A stretch of DNA of 64,000 nucleotides from an uncultured Lachnospiraceae bacterium (GTDB taxonomy: Bacteria > Bacillota > Clostridia > Lachnospirales > Lachnospiraceae). The DNA lies in the NCBI GenBank assembly GCA_910587095.1, contig CAJUMJ010000001.1, positions 1 through 64,000 on the forward strand. The letters are read 5' to 3'. The notes under the pieces are model-generated. The model did not search any database. It had not been told where the DNA came from and saw only the letters and a list, made by a program, of their open reading frames with translations. The position numbers were made by a program, and so were the translations under genes. Positions 17,243 through 26,282 of this stretch are shown piece by piece (positions within the stretch are counted from its first letter, which is position 1; each line of letters starts with the position of its first letter).

Positions 17243-18859
17243 TCACTCCGCTTTCCTTTCCGCGCATGTAAATGAATCCGGCAACGACTCATAATAGTCG
17301 TCCATGGCTTCCAGTCTGGCCAGAACATATGTCTTAAACCCGGACAACCGCGTCTGCGTCTCCACATAGCTTCCGTTAACCCATCGCTCCCGGTCCCTGA
17401 CATAGGCGCCCGAATCAAAGATCTGCGCCTCATACCTGTCAAGCTGTTCCAAAATGGCCTGTTCCGACCATGCTCCCGCCCTCAGTTGCCAGTATCTATC
17501 CAGATAGCGGTTCCAGACCTCCTCATTCCCGTTGCACAAAAGCTCATACAGACTGCCGCTCTCCCAAACCACATTATCCTTTGGTGTAAACTCATAGGGC
17601 AGCGTATAGTTTTTCGCCTCATGAAGCCATACATTGCCCCAGGTGATATCCAGATCCCATGGTGTATACAGATAGCGCCAACCGCCCTGCTTCGTCCTCC
17701 TGGCCGTGATATACATATTCTTCGTGAGAGAGCCCTTGACATTGTCCTCCCCCTGTACCAGATTCAGAAACAGATGCATATCAATAATGTTATCGACGTC
17801 AACGCTGTCCATAAGCCAGTCGTCATCGTCCCTGTGCTGCCAGATCCCGTCGTAAAAATCATACAACTGCTGCCATTTTTCCGCCTCCTGCCCGGCTTGC
17901 GTAAGTTTGGAAGCTATCTCATAGTCTGGCACACTTCCGTCCTCCCATGTCGTGACAGGATATTCGCTGTAGTAATTCACCTTTTTGTAAACGCACCCAT
18001 TATCCGCAGCCAAATCCACGCCCATCTGCTTATCATCGATCCGGTAGCCAAGCGCGTACAGTCCTTCGTATGCGCCGTTGATAAAAAGCTCCAGATAGCG
18101 GTACTCCACACCGTTGTCCACCCCGAAAGAATTGTTCAAAGCGCATGAGTTTTTCCAGAGATTACAGGAAAACACATTTCTGATTTTTTCCTGGTCGTTA
18201 TATCCCGCATACAAAAGCCAGTCATCGTCCCGCCGCATCCCAAGCAAAGATACCTTGTCCGACAGCGCAACCTTATATCCCTTCTTCTCATAGTTCCTGG
18301 TGGTCCGCCCTCTGTAAGCTATGATTCCTTCCGACTGCCAGACACGGATTCCCGCATCCTCGCGGTTGTCAAAAAGCGTCATTTCCATTTTCACATCGTT
18401 GTCAGACATATATTTTTCGGCTTCTATGCTCATCAGTGGCAGCGTGGTGACCGCCAGCGTATAAGGTTCGTAGGAAGTATCGTCATAAACCATACATTCT
18501 ATTTTTCGCCCCGAACTTATCAACTCGTCCGTGATTCCCTCCCCGCGAAGGGCAAATTTTATCCTGCCGCCCATCGCCTCTAGGCTTACCACCGGATTTA
18601 GCCCCTGCCTTTTGCCCTCCGGTATCGAATAATAGAATGTGTGCGACATGCGATCGTAAAACAGCTCCTCGCCCTCAAACGTCAGCCCTTTTAAAAGCGC
18701 CCCGTCGCATTCCTGCCGCGCGGCGGCAAGCCCGTCGTAAGTCTGCCCGTCCAGAATATATTTTTCCAATCGATCCGCCTCGCCCACATTTACGGCCAGC
18801 CACAAAAGAAGCAGGGAAATCACGGGCAGAAGCGCCATCACTATTCGTTTTCTATGCAT
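17243..18859 (-). CDS. CotH-family kinase, membrane anchored
   Basis: A 538-aa protein with one N-terminal membrane helix (about 6-26) and a large extracytoplasmic part. The CotH core shows YRGRTTRNYEKKGYKVAL, the Asp-rich LLYAGYNDQEKIRNVF, LELFINGAYEGLYALGYRID, DMHLFLNLVQGEDNVKG with KNMYI, and the metal-site-like YTPWDLDITWGN. CotH proteins are atypical protein kinases first known from spore coats. I chose the ATG at 18857-18859, just before MHRKRIVMALLPVISLLLL. The open frame extends 77 codons further, but that part is translated repeat sequence. It sits between a GT2 gene and the LspA-like gene. A second, longer CotH protein is at 61039-63804. Confidence 0.85.
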   Translation of the reverse strand: MHRKRIVMALLPVISLLLLWLAVNVGEADRLEKYILDGQTYDGLAAARQECDGALLKGLTFEGEELFYDRMSHTFYYSIPEGKRQGLNPVVSLEAMGGRIKFALRGEGITDELISSGRKIECMVYDDTSYEPYTLAVTTLPLMSIEAEKYMSDNDVKMEMTLFDNREDAGIRVWQSEGIIAYRGRTTRNYEKKGYKVALSDKVSLLGMRRDDDWLLYAGYNDQEKIRNVFSCNLWKNSCALNNSFGVDNGVEYRYLELFINGAYEGLYALGYRIDDKQMGVDLAADNGCVYKKVNYYSEYPVTTWEDGSVPDYEIASKLTQAGQEAEKWQQLYDFYDGIWQHRDDDDWLMDSVDVDNIIDMHLFLNLVQGEDNVKGSLTKNMYITARRTKQGGWRYLYTPWDLDITWGNVWLHEAKNYTLPYEFTPKDNVVWESGSLYELLCNGNEEVWNRYLDRYWQLRAGAWSEQAILEQLDRYEAQIFDSGAYVRDRERWVNGSYVETQTRLSGFKTYVLARLEAMDDYYESLPDSFTCAERKAE

Positions 18860-18894
18860 GATCTCTCTTTTCCAGGCACGCTTGCCCTTCCGTA

Positions 18895-19196
18895 CAGCCG
18901 CTGTCCGGGTCTCCCTCTCTTGAAAGTCAGATGTTCCGCCTCCGGCCTCACATCTGCCAAGGATATTCGCATTCCGCCCTTCGGTCTTCCTGCTCATATC
19001 CTCTTGCCCGTCCAATGTCTGTTCATCCGGGTACGCTAGCTTACCCGGATGTTCCGCCTCCGGCCTCACATCTGCCAAGGATATTCGCATTCCGCTCTTC
19101 GGTCTTCCTGCTCATATCCTCTTGCCCGTCCAATGTCTGTTCATCCGGGTACGCTAGCTTACCCGGATGTTCAGCCGCTGTCCGGGACTTTCATTG
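18895..19196 (-). repeat. Intergenic repeat family 2, copy 2 with 118-bp tandem duplication
   Basis: Two nearly identical 118-bp units (18931-19048 and 19049-19166, one visible difference near the CCCTTCGG block) are flanked on both sides by CAGCCGCTGTCCGGG. Each unit ends in a hairpin with 10-bp arms CATCCGGGTA/TACCCGGATG. The conserved blocks (CAGACATTGGACGGGCAAG, TATGAGCAGGAAG, ATGAAAGTCCCGGACAGCGG) match copy 1 at 7549-7680 in inverse orientation. The end of the element supplies the last codons and stop of the GT2 gene. It is translated in frame with the CotH gene but has no start signal of its own. Confidence 0.8.
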
Positions 19197-19938
19197 TAAA
19201 TTGCAAAAGTACGCGCAGGGTTCTGCGCAGGGTGATCAAAAGGGGATGCGCCACCCCGTTTTTTCTGAGCGCCGCATATCCCTCCCGGAAGGATACAAGG
19301 TAATTTTTCAGCCCCGCATTGCTTGTACCGCCGTAAAACATTGCTACCAGAACCTCGGGAACATAAGCCAGCTCAATGTCCTTTTCCTTTAAAAAACGCA
19401 CCATAAATTCATAATCTGCCGCACAGCGGTAGGTAGTGTCATAGAGTCCGTACTTCTCATACACCGCGCGCCGCAAAAAGAGTGTTGGGTGCCCGGGCAT
19501 CCAGCCCTGCGCAATGCTGCCCTCTCCCATATGCCATTTTCTGATCACGCGCTCCCCTTCCACATACACCAGATCGGCGTGCGCCCCCACACAGCGAGGC
19601 CCTCCTCTCTCGAGCGCCTCCACAAGCCGGCTCACCGCAGACGGCCCGCACAGCCTGTCATTGCACACGGCAATCACATCGCCGCCGCTCATGCGGTACG
19701 CCTTGTTCATGGCGTCGTAAAGCCCGTTATCCGGTTCGGAGATCCACCGCACCGAAAGCCCCGACCCGGCCGCCGTGCGCGCCGCAAATTCTTCTATGCA
19801 CCCGACCGTGCCGTCTGTGGACGCTCCGTCCACAATCACGACCTCCAAATCCGGGTAATCCTGTTTTTCAATGCTTTCCAAAGTGAGCGGCAGCACCTTC
19901 TCCGCATTATATACCGTCACCAATAAGGAAACTTTCAT
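19171..19938 (-). CDS. GT2-family glycosyltransferase
   Basis: A 255-aa cytoplasmic glycosyltransferase with the GT-A fold. It begins MKVSLLVTVYNAEKVLPLTL and has VVIVDGASTDGT, the nucleotide-binding region DNGLYDAMNKAYRMSGGDVI with the diphosphate-binding acidic motif reading CNDRL in place of the usual DxD, and GWMPGHPTLFLRRAVYEKYG. Such WcaA-like enzymes transfer one sugar in polysaccharide or glycolipid assembly. The start has GGAGCGGGAG upstream and lies 9 bp after the DUF5722 stop, so the genes are coupled. The C-terminal residues TMKVPDSG and the stop codon lie in repeat family 2, so the native end may have been replaced. Confidence 0.9.
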   Translation of the reverse strand: MKVSLLVTVYNAEKVLPLTLESIEKQDYPDLEVVIVDGASTDGTVGCIEEFAARTAAGSGLSVRWISEPDNGLYDAMNKAYRMSGGDVIAVCNDRLCGPSAVSRLVEALERGGPRCVGAHADLVYVEGERVIRKWHMGEGSIAQGWMPGHPTLFLRRAVYEKYGLYDTTYRCAADYEFMVRFLKEKDIELAYVPEVLVAMFYGGTSNAGLKNYLVSFREGYAALRKNGVAHPLLITLRRTLRVLLQFTMKVPDSG

Positions 19939-19947
19939 CTCCCGCTC

Positions 19948-21690
19948 CTACTCCGCCTCCGCCCAGGACAATGCCTCTTCCAGACTGCCTGCACCGAGAA
20001 TGTTCAACATAAAATCCGTATATTCCCCTGATCTGTCCGTATCGATATAGCTAAAAACATCTTTAATATATTTCCCTGAGTGATCGTACTCATACACGCC
20101 GAACGCCAATCCGGCCATGACTTCCTCCGGCGCATCCGTCTGGCGGTTCATCAAAAAGGCGTCCACATAAGGATTGGCCTCCACGACGTGGTAGCAGTAG
20201 GCGAAAGCCGCGGCCTGCAGCCTCTCCCCCGAGCCCGAGGAAAAACCGAGCTCCGTGATCGTAACGCTCCTCACTTCGCCCTCTCTGTCCAGAAACGATT
20301 CCTTGCTCAAAAGATCCGTCAGCACATTCAGATTCATAATGGATAAATAAGGCGCGTCAATCGTCTTGTCATATTTCTGTGACCAGTAGTTTACGCGGGT
20401 CAGCGGTTCCGGATAGGGATGAATCGCAATACCCCAATCGTAATTTCCATGCGCCAGCGCCGCTTCGTTGAAAGCCTCAAGCACATCTCTTCCGTTAAAA
20501 AAGACACTGTTGTCGCCCTCATTGCTGTTCCAGGCGTTGTCAATGCTGAAATACACCTGTCCCTGTGCATAATGGCTTTTCACCGCCTGATAAAAAATGC
20601 GCAGGGACTTTTCAAATTCCACCACATAGTGCTGCACATCTCTTGTTTCCATATAATTCCAGATCCGTTTCTGGTTGATCTCATTGGCGATCACCCAGCT
20701 ATGTACCATGCCGTGCTTTCCGTCGGAATAACGCTGCGCCAAAAAACTGGCTACAGCCTCCAGTGTCCTTACGCCTTCCTCCTCTGCCGTATTAAACATA
20801 TAATAGTAGGCATCGCTCTCCTGATTGCGAGCCTCGGGATGAATCAGCTCCGGGAACGCTTCGTTCCAGTCGTTCAGCACCACAGCCGTGACCGTCATTC
20901 CCTTGTCGGTCAGGTAAGTAAACAGACCGTCATAGCCGTTAATCGCCGCCCCGTTAAACACGTAATTTTTCCCCCCGTAGGTGAATGGGATACTCGGAAA
21001 GGTCTGATCCGTCGTCTCTCCCATAATATGGGAAAGGGGAATATTATAGATGGCATGTTTTACATTTAAATCCGTAAGCTCTTCCGTCCACACCATCGTC
21101 GGGTCTAAAAGCAGTCCTTTCTTGGATTCCGTTTGCGGATAGTCGTCCTGATTCCCCGCAAGTGCCTCCGGATTGGACAAATATACGCTCTTTCCGACCT
21201 GCACATAATTTCCGTCCACCCGCAGGGCCGGGACAAACCGTTCAAAAAGATAGGCGTCCCGATAGGGAAACTCCGTCTCCCACTCCCGATCCTTGCGCCC
21301 CCTTGTGACAGGCTCCCCGGTAATCACATCCGCATCCTCCTCCCAGGACCTGGCCCGGAACAAATACAGGTATGCATCGTCGCTTGACGGGATGAGCGGC
21401 ATATTCAAGGAACAACGAAGCCTTCTTGTCCCGGCGTCATAGACCAATGAAACATCAGTCGCATAATCCGACAGCTCCAGAAGCGACAGGCTCGTCTCCC
21501 CCGCTGCAAGCTCCGCAAGATCTTTTTTCTGCTGCTCTCTGGCGTTGTCAGCTTCGTCTCCCCCGGATTCCACACCTGCCCCCGCAGGAACCGTCTCTTC
21601 CCCACAACCGCAAAGCAGCGCTACGCCAAGACATACGCCTAAGAGCAGGAGACGGCCGGAACATACTTTTCTGTTTTTCTGTTTATGCAC
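19948..21690 (-). CDS. DUF5722 lipoprotein, glycosidase-like
   Basis: An exported protein of 580 aa with a lipobox (LCGC) after an N-terminal hydrophobic stretch, so it should be anchored to the outer face of the membrane. After a beta-rich domain, the C-terminal half (about 190-570) has the look of a TIM-barrel hydrolase and matches DUF5722: LNDWNEAFPEL, WVIANEINQ with a candidate acid Glu at about 337, IHPYPEPLT, and ITELGFSS with a candidate nucleophile Glu at about 480. The GTG at 21690 has GGGAGG seven bases upstream; an ATG seven codons earlier overlaps the preceding stop but lacks that site. Substrate unknown; surface polysaccharide is likely from context. Confidence 0.8.
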   Translation of the reverse strand: MHKQKNRKVCSGRLLLLGVCLGVALLCGCGEETVPAGAGVESGGDEADNAREQQKKDLAELAAGETSLSLLELSDYATDVSLVYDAGTRRLRCSLNMPLIPSSDDAYLYLFRARSWEEDADVITGEPVTRGRKDREWETEFPYRDAYLFERFVPALRVDGNYVQVGKSVYLSNPEALAGNQDDYPQTESKKGLLLDPTMVWTEELTDLNVKHAIYNIPLSHIMGETTDQTFPSIPFTYGGKNYVFNGAAINGYDGLFTYLTDKGMTVTAVVLNDWNEAFPELIHPEARNQESDAYYYMFNTAEEEGVRTLEAVASFLAQRYSDGKHGMVHSWVIANEINQKRIWNYMETRDVQHYVVEFEKSLRIFYQAVKSHYAQGQVYFSIDNAWNSNEGDNSVFFNGRDVLEAFNEAALAHGNYDWGIAIHPYPEPLTRVNYWSQKYDKTIDAPYLSIMNLNVLTDLLSKESFLDREGEVRSVTITELGFSSGSGERLQAAAFAYCYHVVEANPYVDAFLMNRQTDAPEEVMAGLAFGVYEYDHSGKYIKDVFSYIDTDRSGEYTDFMLNILGAGSLEEALSWAEAE

Positions 21691-21707
21691 TGAAAGTCCT
21701 CCCGCGC

Positions 21708-22925
21708 TCATTCATAATTTACCGTAATGGCCACCCCAGGCGGTGCACCTATGTCATCGGACACGCCTCTGTCGCCTCTTTTCAACTGCTTGTATATCTC
21801 GAAAAAGAGGGTTGCCGGTATCTCTTCGAATCTCCATTCCGTATCCACCACCGGAATCGCGGCGCATCCTTCCTCCACGCCGTACCGTCTGATCCTTCCG
21901 GCATCCTCCCCGGACCATCCGCCAAAAGCATAATACTCGTCCAGCGCGTCCGTCACGGCCGGACCTATATTCTTGACCGCACTGGTCAAAAACCGATCCG
22001 AAACCCTGCTCTGGTCCACATCCACGCCGATTAACAGGCCGTCCTGATTTTCCGCCGCCTCCAGCACGGACTCGTACAACCCGCCGCCGCAGGCAAAAAT
22101 GATCTGCGTGCCGTCCGCATACCAGCCGTCCGCCTTTTCACGCACCGCATCGTCCGGAGAAAAAGTGTCCGCATACCAATAGTTAACCGACACGTCGTCC
22201 AGCGACAAATCCTTTGCCGCCGCGTCAATTCCCTGCAAATAGCCGTATCCGTACCGCAGTACTGCCGGCTCCGGCCTGCCTCCCACAAATCCAAGTCGCC
22301 GATAGCCTTCCCATACCGCCATGTAGCCCGCCAGGTATCCGGCCTGCTCCTCCCTGAAAAGGATACAGTGCACATTTTCCCCGATGGGAAGCGCCTCGCC
22401 CTCACTGCCCCAGGGAACGCTGTCCACCAGCAAAAAAGAAGTCTGCGGATAAACCGTCTGCAAAGCCCCTACCGCCTCGCCGAATATATTGCCGGCGCAG
22501 ACGACCAACCCTGCCTCGTCCTCCACCGCTCTCACAATCATCTCCCGGTAGCTCTCCGGGACATCCGGGTTCGCCGTATAATACGAAAAAGAAACACCGG
22601 CTCCTAAGGCATACATCCGCACGCCGTTATAAATAGCCTCATTATAGCCCCCATCCTCCACGGAACCATCTACTAAAAAGGCGATCTCGCCGCCGGTTTC
22701 AACGTAATCCCCGTAGGGATCCTCAAACATTTTCTGCACCGCCTCACGCCAGGAACTCATCTCCCCATCGGAGTCTTTCTCCTCTTCCTTCCCGGTTTCC
22801 GGCGACGGTTCTCCCACCGCTTTGCCTCCCGAGACGGCAGTTTCAGCCGCGCTCTTTGCACATCCGGCCAACAGCCCCAATATAATTAAAACCAGCCCGG
22901 CCATCCCAAGCTTTTGTTTCCTCAT
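21708..22925 (-). CDS. BMP-family (PnrA/Med-like) substrate-binding lipoprotein
   Basis: A type I periplasmic-binding-fold protein, about 405 aa from the chosen start. The signal peptide ends in a lipobox LLAGC. The mature part has an acidic linker and then the BMP pattern: IAFLVDGSVEDGGYNEAIYN, GLVVCAGNIFGEAV, SFLLVDSVPWG, AGYLAGYMAVWEGYRRLGFVGG, GTQIIFACGGGLYESVLEAA and LLIGVDVDQS. Members bind nucleosides or act as sensors. No ABC ATPase or permease is adjacent, so it may serve as a surface sensor or work with a distant transporter. I prefer the ATG at 22923-22925; earlier GTG and ATG codons are in or near a hairpin. It is the first gene of the operon with DUF5722, GT2, CotH and LspA-like genes. 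Confidence 0.85.
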   Translation of the reverse strand: MRKQKLGMAGLVLIILGLLAGCAKSAAETAVSGGKAVGEPSPETGKEEEKDSDGEMSSWREAVQKMFEDPYGDYVETGGEIAFLVDGSVEDGGYNEAIYNGVRMYALGAGVSFSYYTANPDVPESYREMIVRAVEDEAGLVVCAGNIFGEAVGALQTVYPQTSFLLVDSVPWGSEGEALPIGENVHCILFREEQAGYLAGYMAVWEGYRRLGFVGGRPEPAVLRYGYGYLQGIDAAAKDLSLDDVSVNYWYADTFSPDDAVREKADGWYADGTQIIFACGGGLYESVLEAAENQDGLLIGVDVDQSRVSDRFLTSAVKNIGPAVTDALDEYYAFGGWSGEDAGRIRRYGVEEGCAAIPVVDTEWRFEEIPATLFFEIYKQLKRGDRGVSDDIGAPPGVAITVNYE

Positions 22926-22955
22926 TCCGTCTTTTCCGCCTTCCATGATATCCTG

Positions 22956-22996
22956 GTGGCACACTCTGCGCCGCGAATGCGCAGAGCTGTTGCCAC
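22956..22996 (-). promoter_or_regulatory. Leader hairpin before the BMP lipoprotein gene
   Basis: GTGGCA pairs with TGCCAC and an inner CTCTGCGC pairs with GCGCAGAG around a short loop. It lies 30 bp before the chosen start codon and could control translation or stabilise the transcript. Confidence 0.5.
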
Positions 22997-23131
22997 AGTC
23001 TTTCTTTCCATACTTTACACCTTACCACAAGCGGGCAAAATCAGCAAGTTTTCCCTACATCCTGCCAAATCTTTCATGTCGCCTTATCCTTCGCCTTCCC
23101 TGTCATGAAAGACGCAGCCGAGTCGGGAAAC

Positions 23132-23189
23132 GTGCGCCGCCAGGCGCACCACAATACAAGCCGGGAATCCCGTTTCCAGGCTCCCGGCT
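23132..23189 (-). terminator. Hairpins after the LacI-PfkB gene
   Basis: AGCCGGGA (23159-23166) pairs with TCCCGGCT (23182-23189), and GTGCGCC (23132-23138) pairs with GGCGCAC (23143-23149). They follow the stop codon at 23203 by 14 bp. A T-run is missing, so termination is likely but not certain. Confidence 0.45.
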
Positions 23190-23202
23190 CGCTTAATCAA
23201 CC

Positions 23203-25113
23203 TTATAAATTTGCTTCATGTATCGTTCCTCTTTCGTCGAGATATGCCTGATAAGCTTCCAGACCTTCCCTGTCAATCATCGCTTGCCCGACCCCGAACC
23301 GTGTGACGCTTACATCCGCCGCGTAGGTCGCCAACTGAATCGCCCGTATCATATCATACTTTCTGGCAAGGCAGACCGCCATCGCGCTGATGAACGCGTC
23401 AGCCGCTCCCGTCACGTCCACCACCGGAAACAACTGCGTCTCAAAATAGCGCGCATACTCTCTGTTTTTCAGATAACACCCCCGCTCCCCAAGCGTAATA
23501 ACGATATTTTTGACCCCTTTTTGAAACAGAGCCTCCGCCCTCTCTTCCACCGACATATCACCCGGGACAAGCCGCATGGCCTCCTCCTCATTCGGCACAA
23601 AATAATCAATTTTCGGATAAAGTTCATCCACCAACGATTCGATCGCGGAAGGCTTCACGATTGTCTTCACCTTCTTCTCCCGGCACATATCAATCGCTGC
23701 AAGAACCGCCTCCTCCGATATTTCCATGCTGATCAGACATAAAGCCGCTCCGTCGAAAACAGACTCATACCTCCTGATATACCCGCCGTCCAGACATTGA
23801 TTGGCCCCCTCTTCGATGATAATCGTGTTTTTTCCTCCCGTGCCAACCGTAATATAAGCTTTTCCGGTCGTCTGTGAAGGACAAAATACAACCCCGTTTG
23901 TCCTCACGCCCGCCTCTGTCAGACTGTTATAAATCGTTCTTCCATCCTGGTCGTTTCCGAGGCAGCCAAGCAGATAGGCGCATCCCCCCAGCTTTCCGAT
24001 TCCGACAGCCTGGTTGGCGCCGTCCCCGCCGGGAAACTGCATCGTCCGCTTTACGCGGAGTGTCCCGCCTCTTGTGCGGGTGTTATCAACGACCACATTA
24101 CAGTCCATGTTCATGTTTCCGATCACGACAATCTTTTCTTCCCGCTCTTTTTCCGACAGATTCTCCACGCTTCCTCTCTCGAAAATCTCCGGTTCCACCC
24201 GCGCGTGATACAGCCACCCCGGCTCCTTGCGCTCCATCATCCCGTCGAGAGCCTCCATGGCCTTTTTCGCAATCCGGCCGGCGGAAATTTCCACCGTCGA
24301 AACCGGCGGAAGCAAGCGCTCCGCCAGACCGCCGTTTCCCACGCACATGACTGACATCTCCGTCGGAACGGAGATATTGTATTTTAAAAGACCCGCGTAA
24401 ATCAAATTCCCGTATCCGACATCCGAACAGAAAACGGCAGTCACGCCAAGCCCGACGCAGCTTCCTATCATATCCTCCGTCAGATTCTCCTCAAGTTCGA
24501 AGACCCATTCCTCCCTGGGCTGGGTAAAAATCTCTTCGTAGGCTTTTCGATAGCCTGCCTTTATCCCTTCCTCACCCGGTTTCACAAAGCAGGCGATCTC
24601 CCGGTGCCCCTGTTCCAGCAGATATTTTACGCCGATATATCCCATCTCTTCCGTGTCAAAACATATCTGGGACAACTTCTCTTTGTGCGCCGGAAAAATC
24701 CGGCCGCCGACCTCCACGGTCGGCAGCTTATATTCGTTCCCCTCTTTCCGGCCGAGAATAATCATCCCGCTAATTCCCTTATTTTCCAAAATCTGAAGAT
24801 ATTTCTTTCTGCGCTCTTCCCCCTCTGCAATATTACAGACCACAATATTGTAGCCGTAGTCAAAAGCGCTGTCCTCTATACCGTAGAGCAGCTCTTTGTA
24901 AAAACTCTGCTCCTCATCCAGCACAACGGCTATCATATCCATCCGTGGAGCCGCGTTTTTCAGCACCTCCGAATAAGGAACATAGTTATATTCTTTTACC
25001 ACATTCAGAACTTTTTTTCTCGTCTCCTCACTGATGGTCTTGTCATCGTGCAGCACCTTTGACACAGTTGACGCGGAAACACCGCACAGTTTTGCAATAT
25101 CCCTGATATTCAT
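23203..25113 (-). CDS. Fusion of LacI-type regulator and PfkB (ribokinase-like) kinase
   Basis: One continuous 636-aa protein with two normally separate functions. Residues 1-60 are a LacI helix-turn-helix (NIRDIAKLCGVSASTVSKVL), 60-320 a LacI effector domain, and 327-625 a PfkB sugar kinase with IGNMNMDCNVVVDN, the GG-box PGGDGANQAVGIGKLGG and the active-site box DVTGAADAF. The last box has Ala where most ribokinases have Gly (GAGD); the catalytic Asp is kept. The ATG at 25111-25113 follows AAGGAG. It is the last gene of a transporter and nucleoside hydrolase operon, so the natural substrate would be ribose or a related pentose released from nucleosides. It may regulate its own operon through the ligand that its kinase half consumes. 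Confidence 0.9.
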   Translation of the reverse strand: MNIRDIAKLCGVSASTVSKVLHDDKTISEETRKKVLNVVKEYNYVPYSEVLKNAAPRMDMIAVVLDEEQSFYKELLYGIEDSAFDYGYNIVVCNIAEGEERRKKYLQILENKGISGMIILGRKEGNEYKLPTVEVGGRIFPAHKEKLSQICFDTEEMGYIGVKYLLEQGHREIACFVKPGEEGIKAGYRKAYEEIFTQPREEWVFELEENLTEDMIGSCVGLGVTAVFCSDVGYGNLIYAGLLKYNISVPTEMSVMCVGNGGLAERLLPPVSTVEISAGRIAKKAMEALDGMMERKEPGWLYHARVEPEIFERGSVENLSEKEREEKIVVIGNMNMDCNVVVDNTRTRGGTLRVKRTMQFPGGDGANQAVGIGKLGGCAYLLGCLGNDQDGRTIYNSLTEAGVRTNGVVFCPSQTTGKAYITVGTGGKNTIIIEEGANQCLDGGYIRRYESVFDGAALCLISMEISEEAVLAAIDMCREKKVKTIVKPSAIESLVDELYPKIDYFVPNEEEAMRLVPGDMSVEERAEALFQKGVKNIVITLGERGCYLKNREYARYFETQLFPVVDVTGAADAFISAMAVCLARKYDMIRAIQLATYAADVSVTRFGVGQAMIDREGLEAYQAYLDERGTIHEANL

Positions 25114-25215
25114 GTATGAATTTTCTCCTTTGGTCACTCCCCTTTTCTCCGGTACTTCCATTATATGGAAACTTCATCGTTTTTTCAAATCCGTTTTTTG
25201 GCGACGTTAAGCGCT

Positions 25216-26268
25216 CTACCGCGCAAGCTTGTCAAACAGATCCCCGAATATGTAATTTCTCCAACAATAATTCGCGACCCTGACGGACGCTCTGTCATCG
25301 TCCCGCTCGTAGCGAAGATCATCTCTTAAAATCGGCGCGCTTTCGAACTTTGAGAGCACCCAGTTCGGATTTTTTAAAAAGGCGATCACCGAGATATCCC
25401 ATATGATCCTGCTCCAGCTTATATGTCCGGTGGGAAATTCCTGCAAATACTCTTCGCTGTAATCCTCCCTGCCGAGAAGATACCCGCCTCTGTCCACCTT
25501 CATATAAGCTTTCTCCGCTTCCTCGTCACAAAACGCCCCGGCGACAATGGAGTACAGATAATCACACAGTTCGTTCTTTCCCGCCAGATTGTCCCGAAGT
25601 TCCTGTTCGGATACGGTGATCGATGAAGCCACGTTCATACATGGGATCAGAACAAGCGGCACTCCGCTGTCGAGAATAACCTGGGACGCTTTCACATCCT
25701 GCATCATATTAAATTCTATCCCGTGCCCAAACTCAAGCGGCTGTCCCGCAAGCCAGATAACCACGATCTTCTCCACAATGGTGGGATCCATCAAAATCGC
25801 CGACGCAATATTTGTTATCGCCCCTATAGCCGCGACATATAAAAGCTCTTCCGAAGCCTTCGCGCGCCGGATCAGGTCTTTGGCCGCATCGCTGACTACC
25901 GGTTCCCCATCCGCTCCAATATACCGGTCCGAACCATAGTAAATCCGGTCCGCGTAATCCATATGGAGCAGATCGAACACTCGCCGTATCTCGTCATAGC
26001 TCTGACGCATCCCGTCGCCTGGCCCTTGTGCCTGCCCGATCAGTTCCGCCGACTTTTCTATCTCCTCGTCCGAAGCCTGTATATGCTTAAAACACTCATG
26101 GGAAAAAGGCGCCGCGTACACGGCCTCCACCTGAAACCGCTCCGGGGACTTTAACGCCCACGCGATCGCAAACTGATCGTCAACCTCGTTCTTCGCGTCC
26201 GTGTCGATGACAAGGCGAAGCCTGCCCGCATGTATCTGTAACCGTTTTTTTCTCTCCTCATTATTCAT
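25216..26268 (-). CDS. Nucleoside hydrolase
   Basis: A 350-aa enzyme of the inosine-uridine nucleoside hydrolase family, which cleaves the N-glycosidic bond to give ribose and base using a bound calcium. The calcium motif is at the N-terminus: VIDTDAKNEVDDQFAIAWAL (DxD...EVDD). Family segments AAIGAITNIASAILMDP and EFNMMQDVKASQVIL are present. The C-terminal region is longer than in IunH and ends CWRNYIFGDLFDKLAR. The start follows AAAGGAAAAGCAGG. It lies 15 bp after the last permease gene and before the LacI-PfkB fusion, giving a self-contained uptake, hydrolysis and phosphorylation route. Confidence 0.9.
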   Translation of the reverse strand: MNNEERKKRLQIHAGRLRLVIDTDAKNEVDDQFAIAWALKSPERFQVEAVYAAPFSHECFKHIQASDEEIEKSAELIGQAQGPGDGMRQSYDEIRRVFDLLHMDYADRIYYGSDRYIGADGEPVVSDAAKDLIRRAKASEELLYVAAIGAITNIASAILMDPTIVEKIVVIWLAGQPLEFGHGIEFNMMQDVKASQVILDSGVPLVLIPCMNVASSITVSEQELRDNLAGKNELCDYLYSIVAGAFCDEEAEKAYMKVDRGGYLLGREDYSEEYLQEFPTGHISWSRIIWDISVIAFLKNPNWVLSKFESAPILRDDLRYERDDDRASVRVANYCWRNYIFGDLFDKLAR

Positions 26269-26282
26269 CCTGCTTTTCCTTT

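Noticed and set aside
18860..19090. 77-codon N-terminal extension of the CotH gene
   Set aside because: It is translated family 2 repeat sequence, with no ribosome binding site at its start, and it precedes a proper membrane anchor start.
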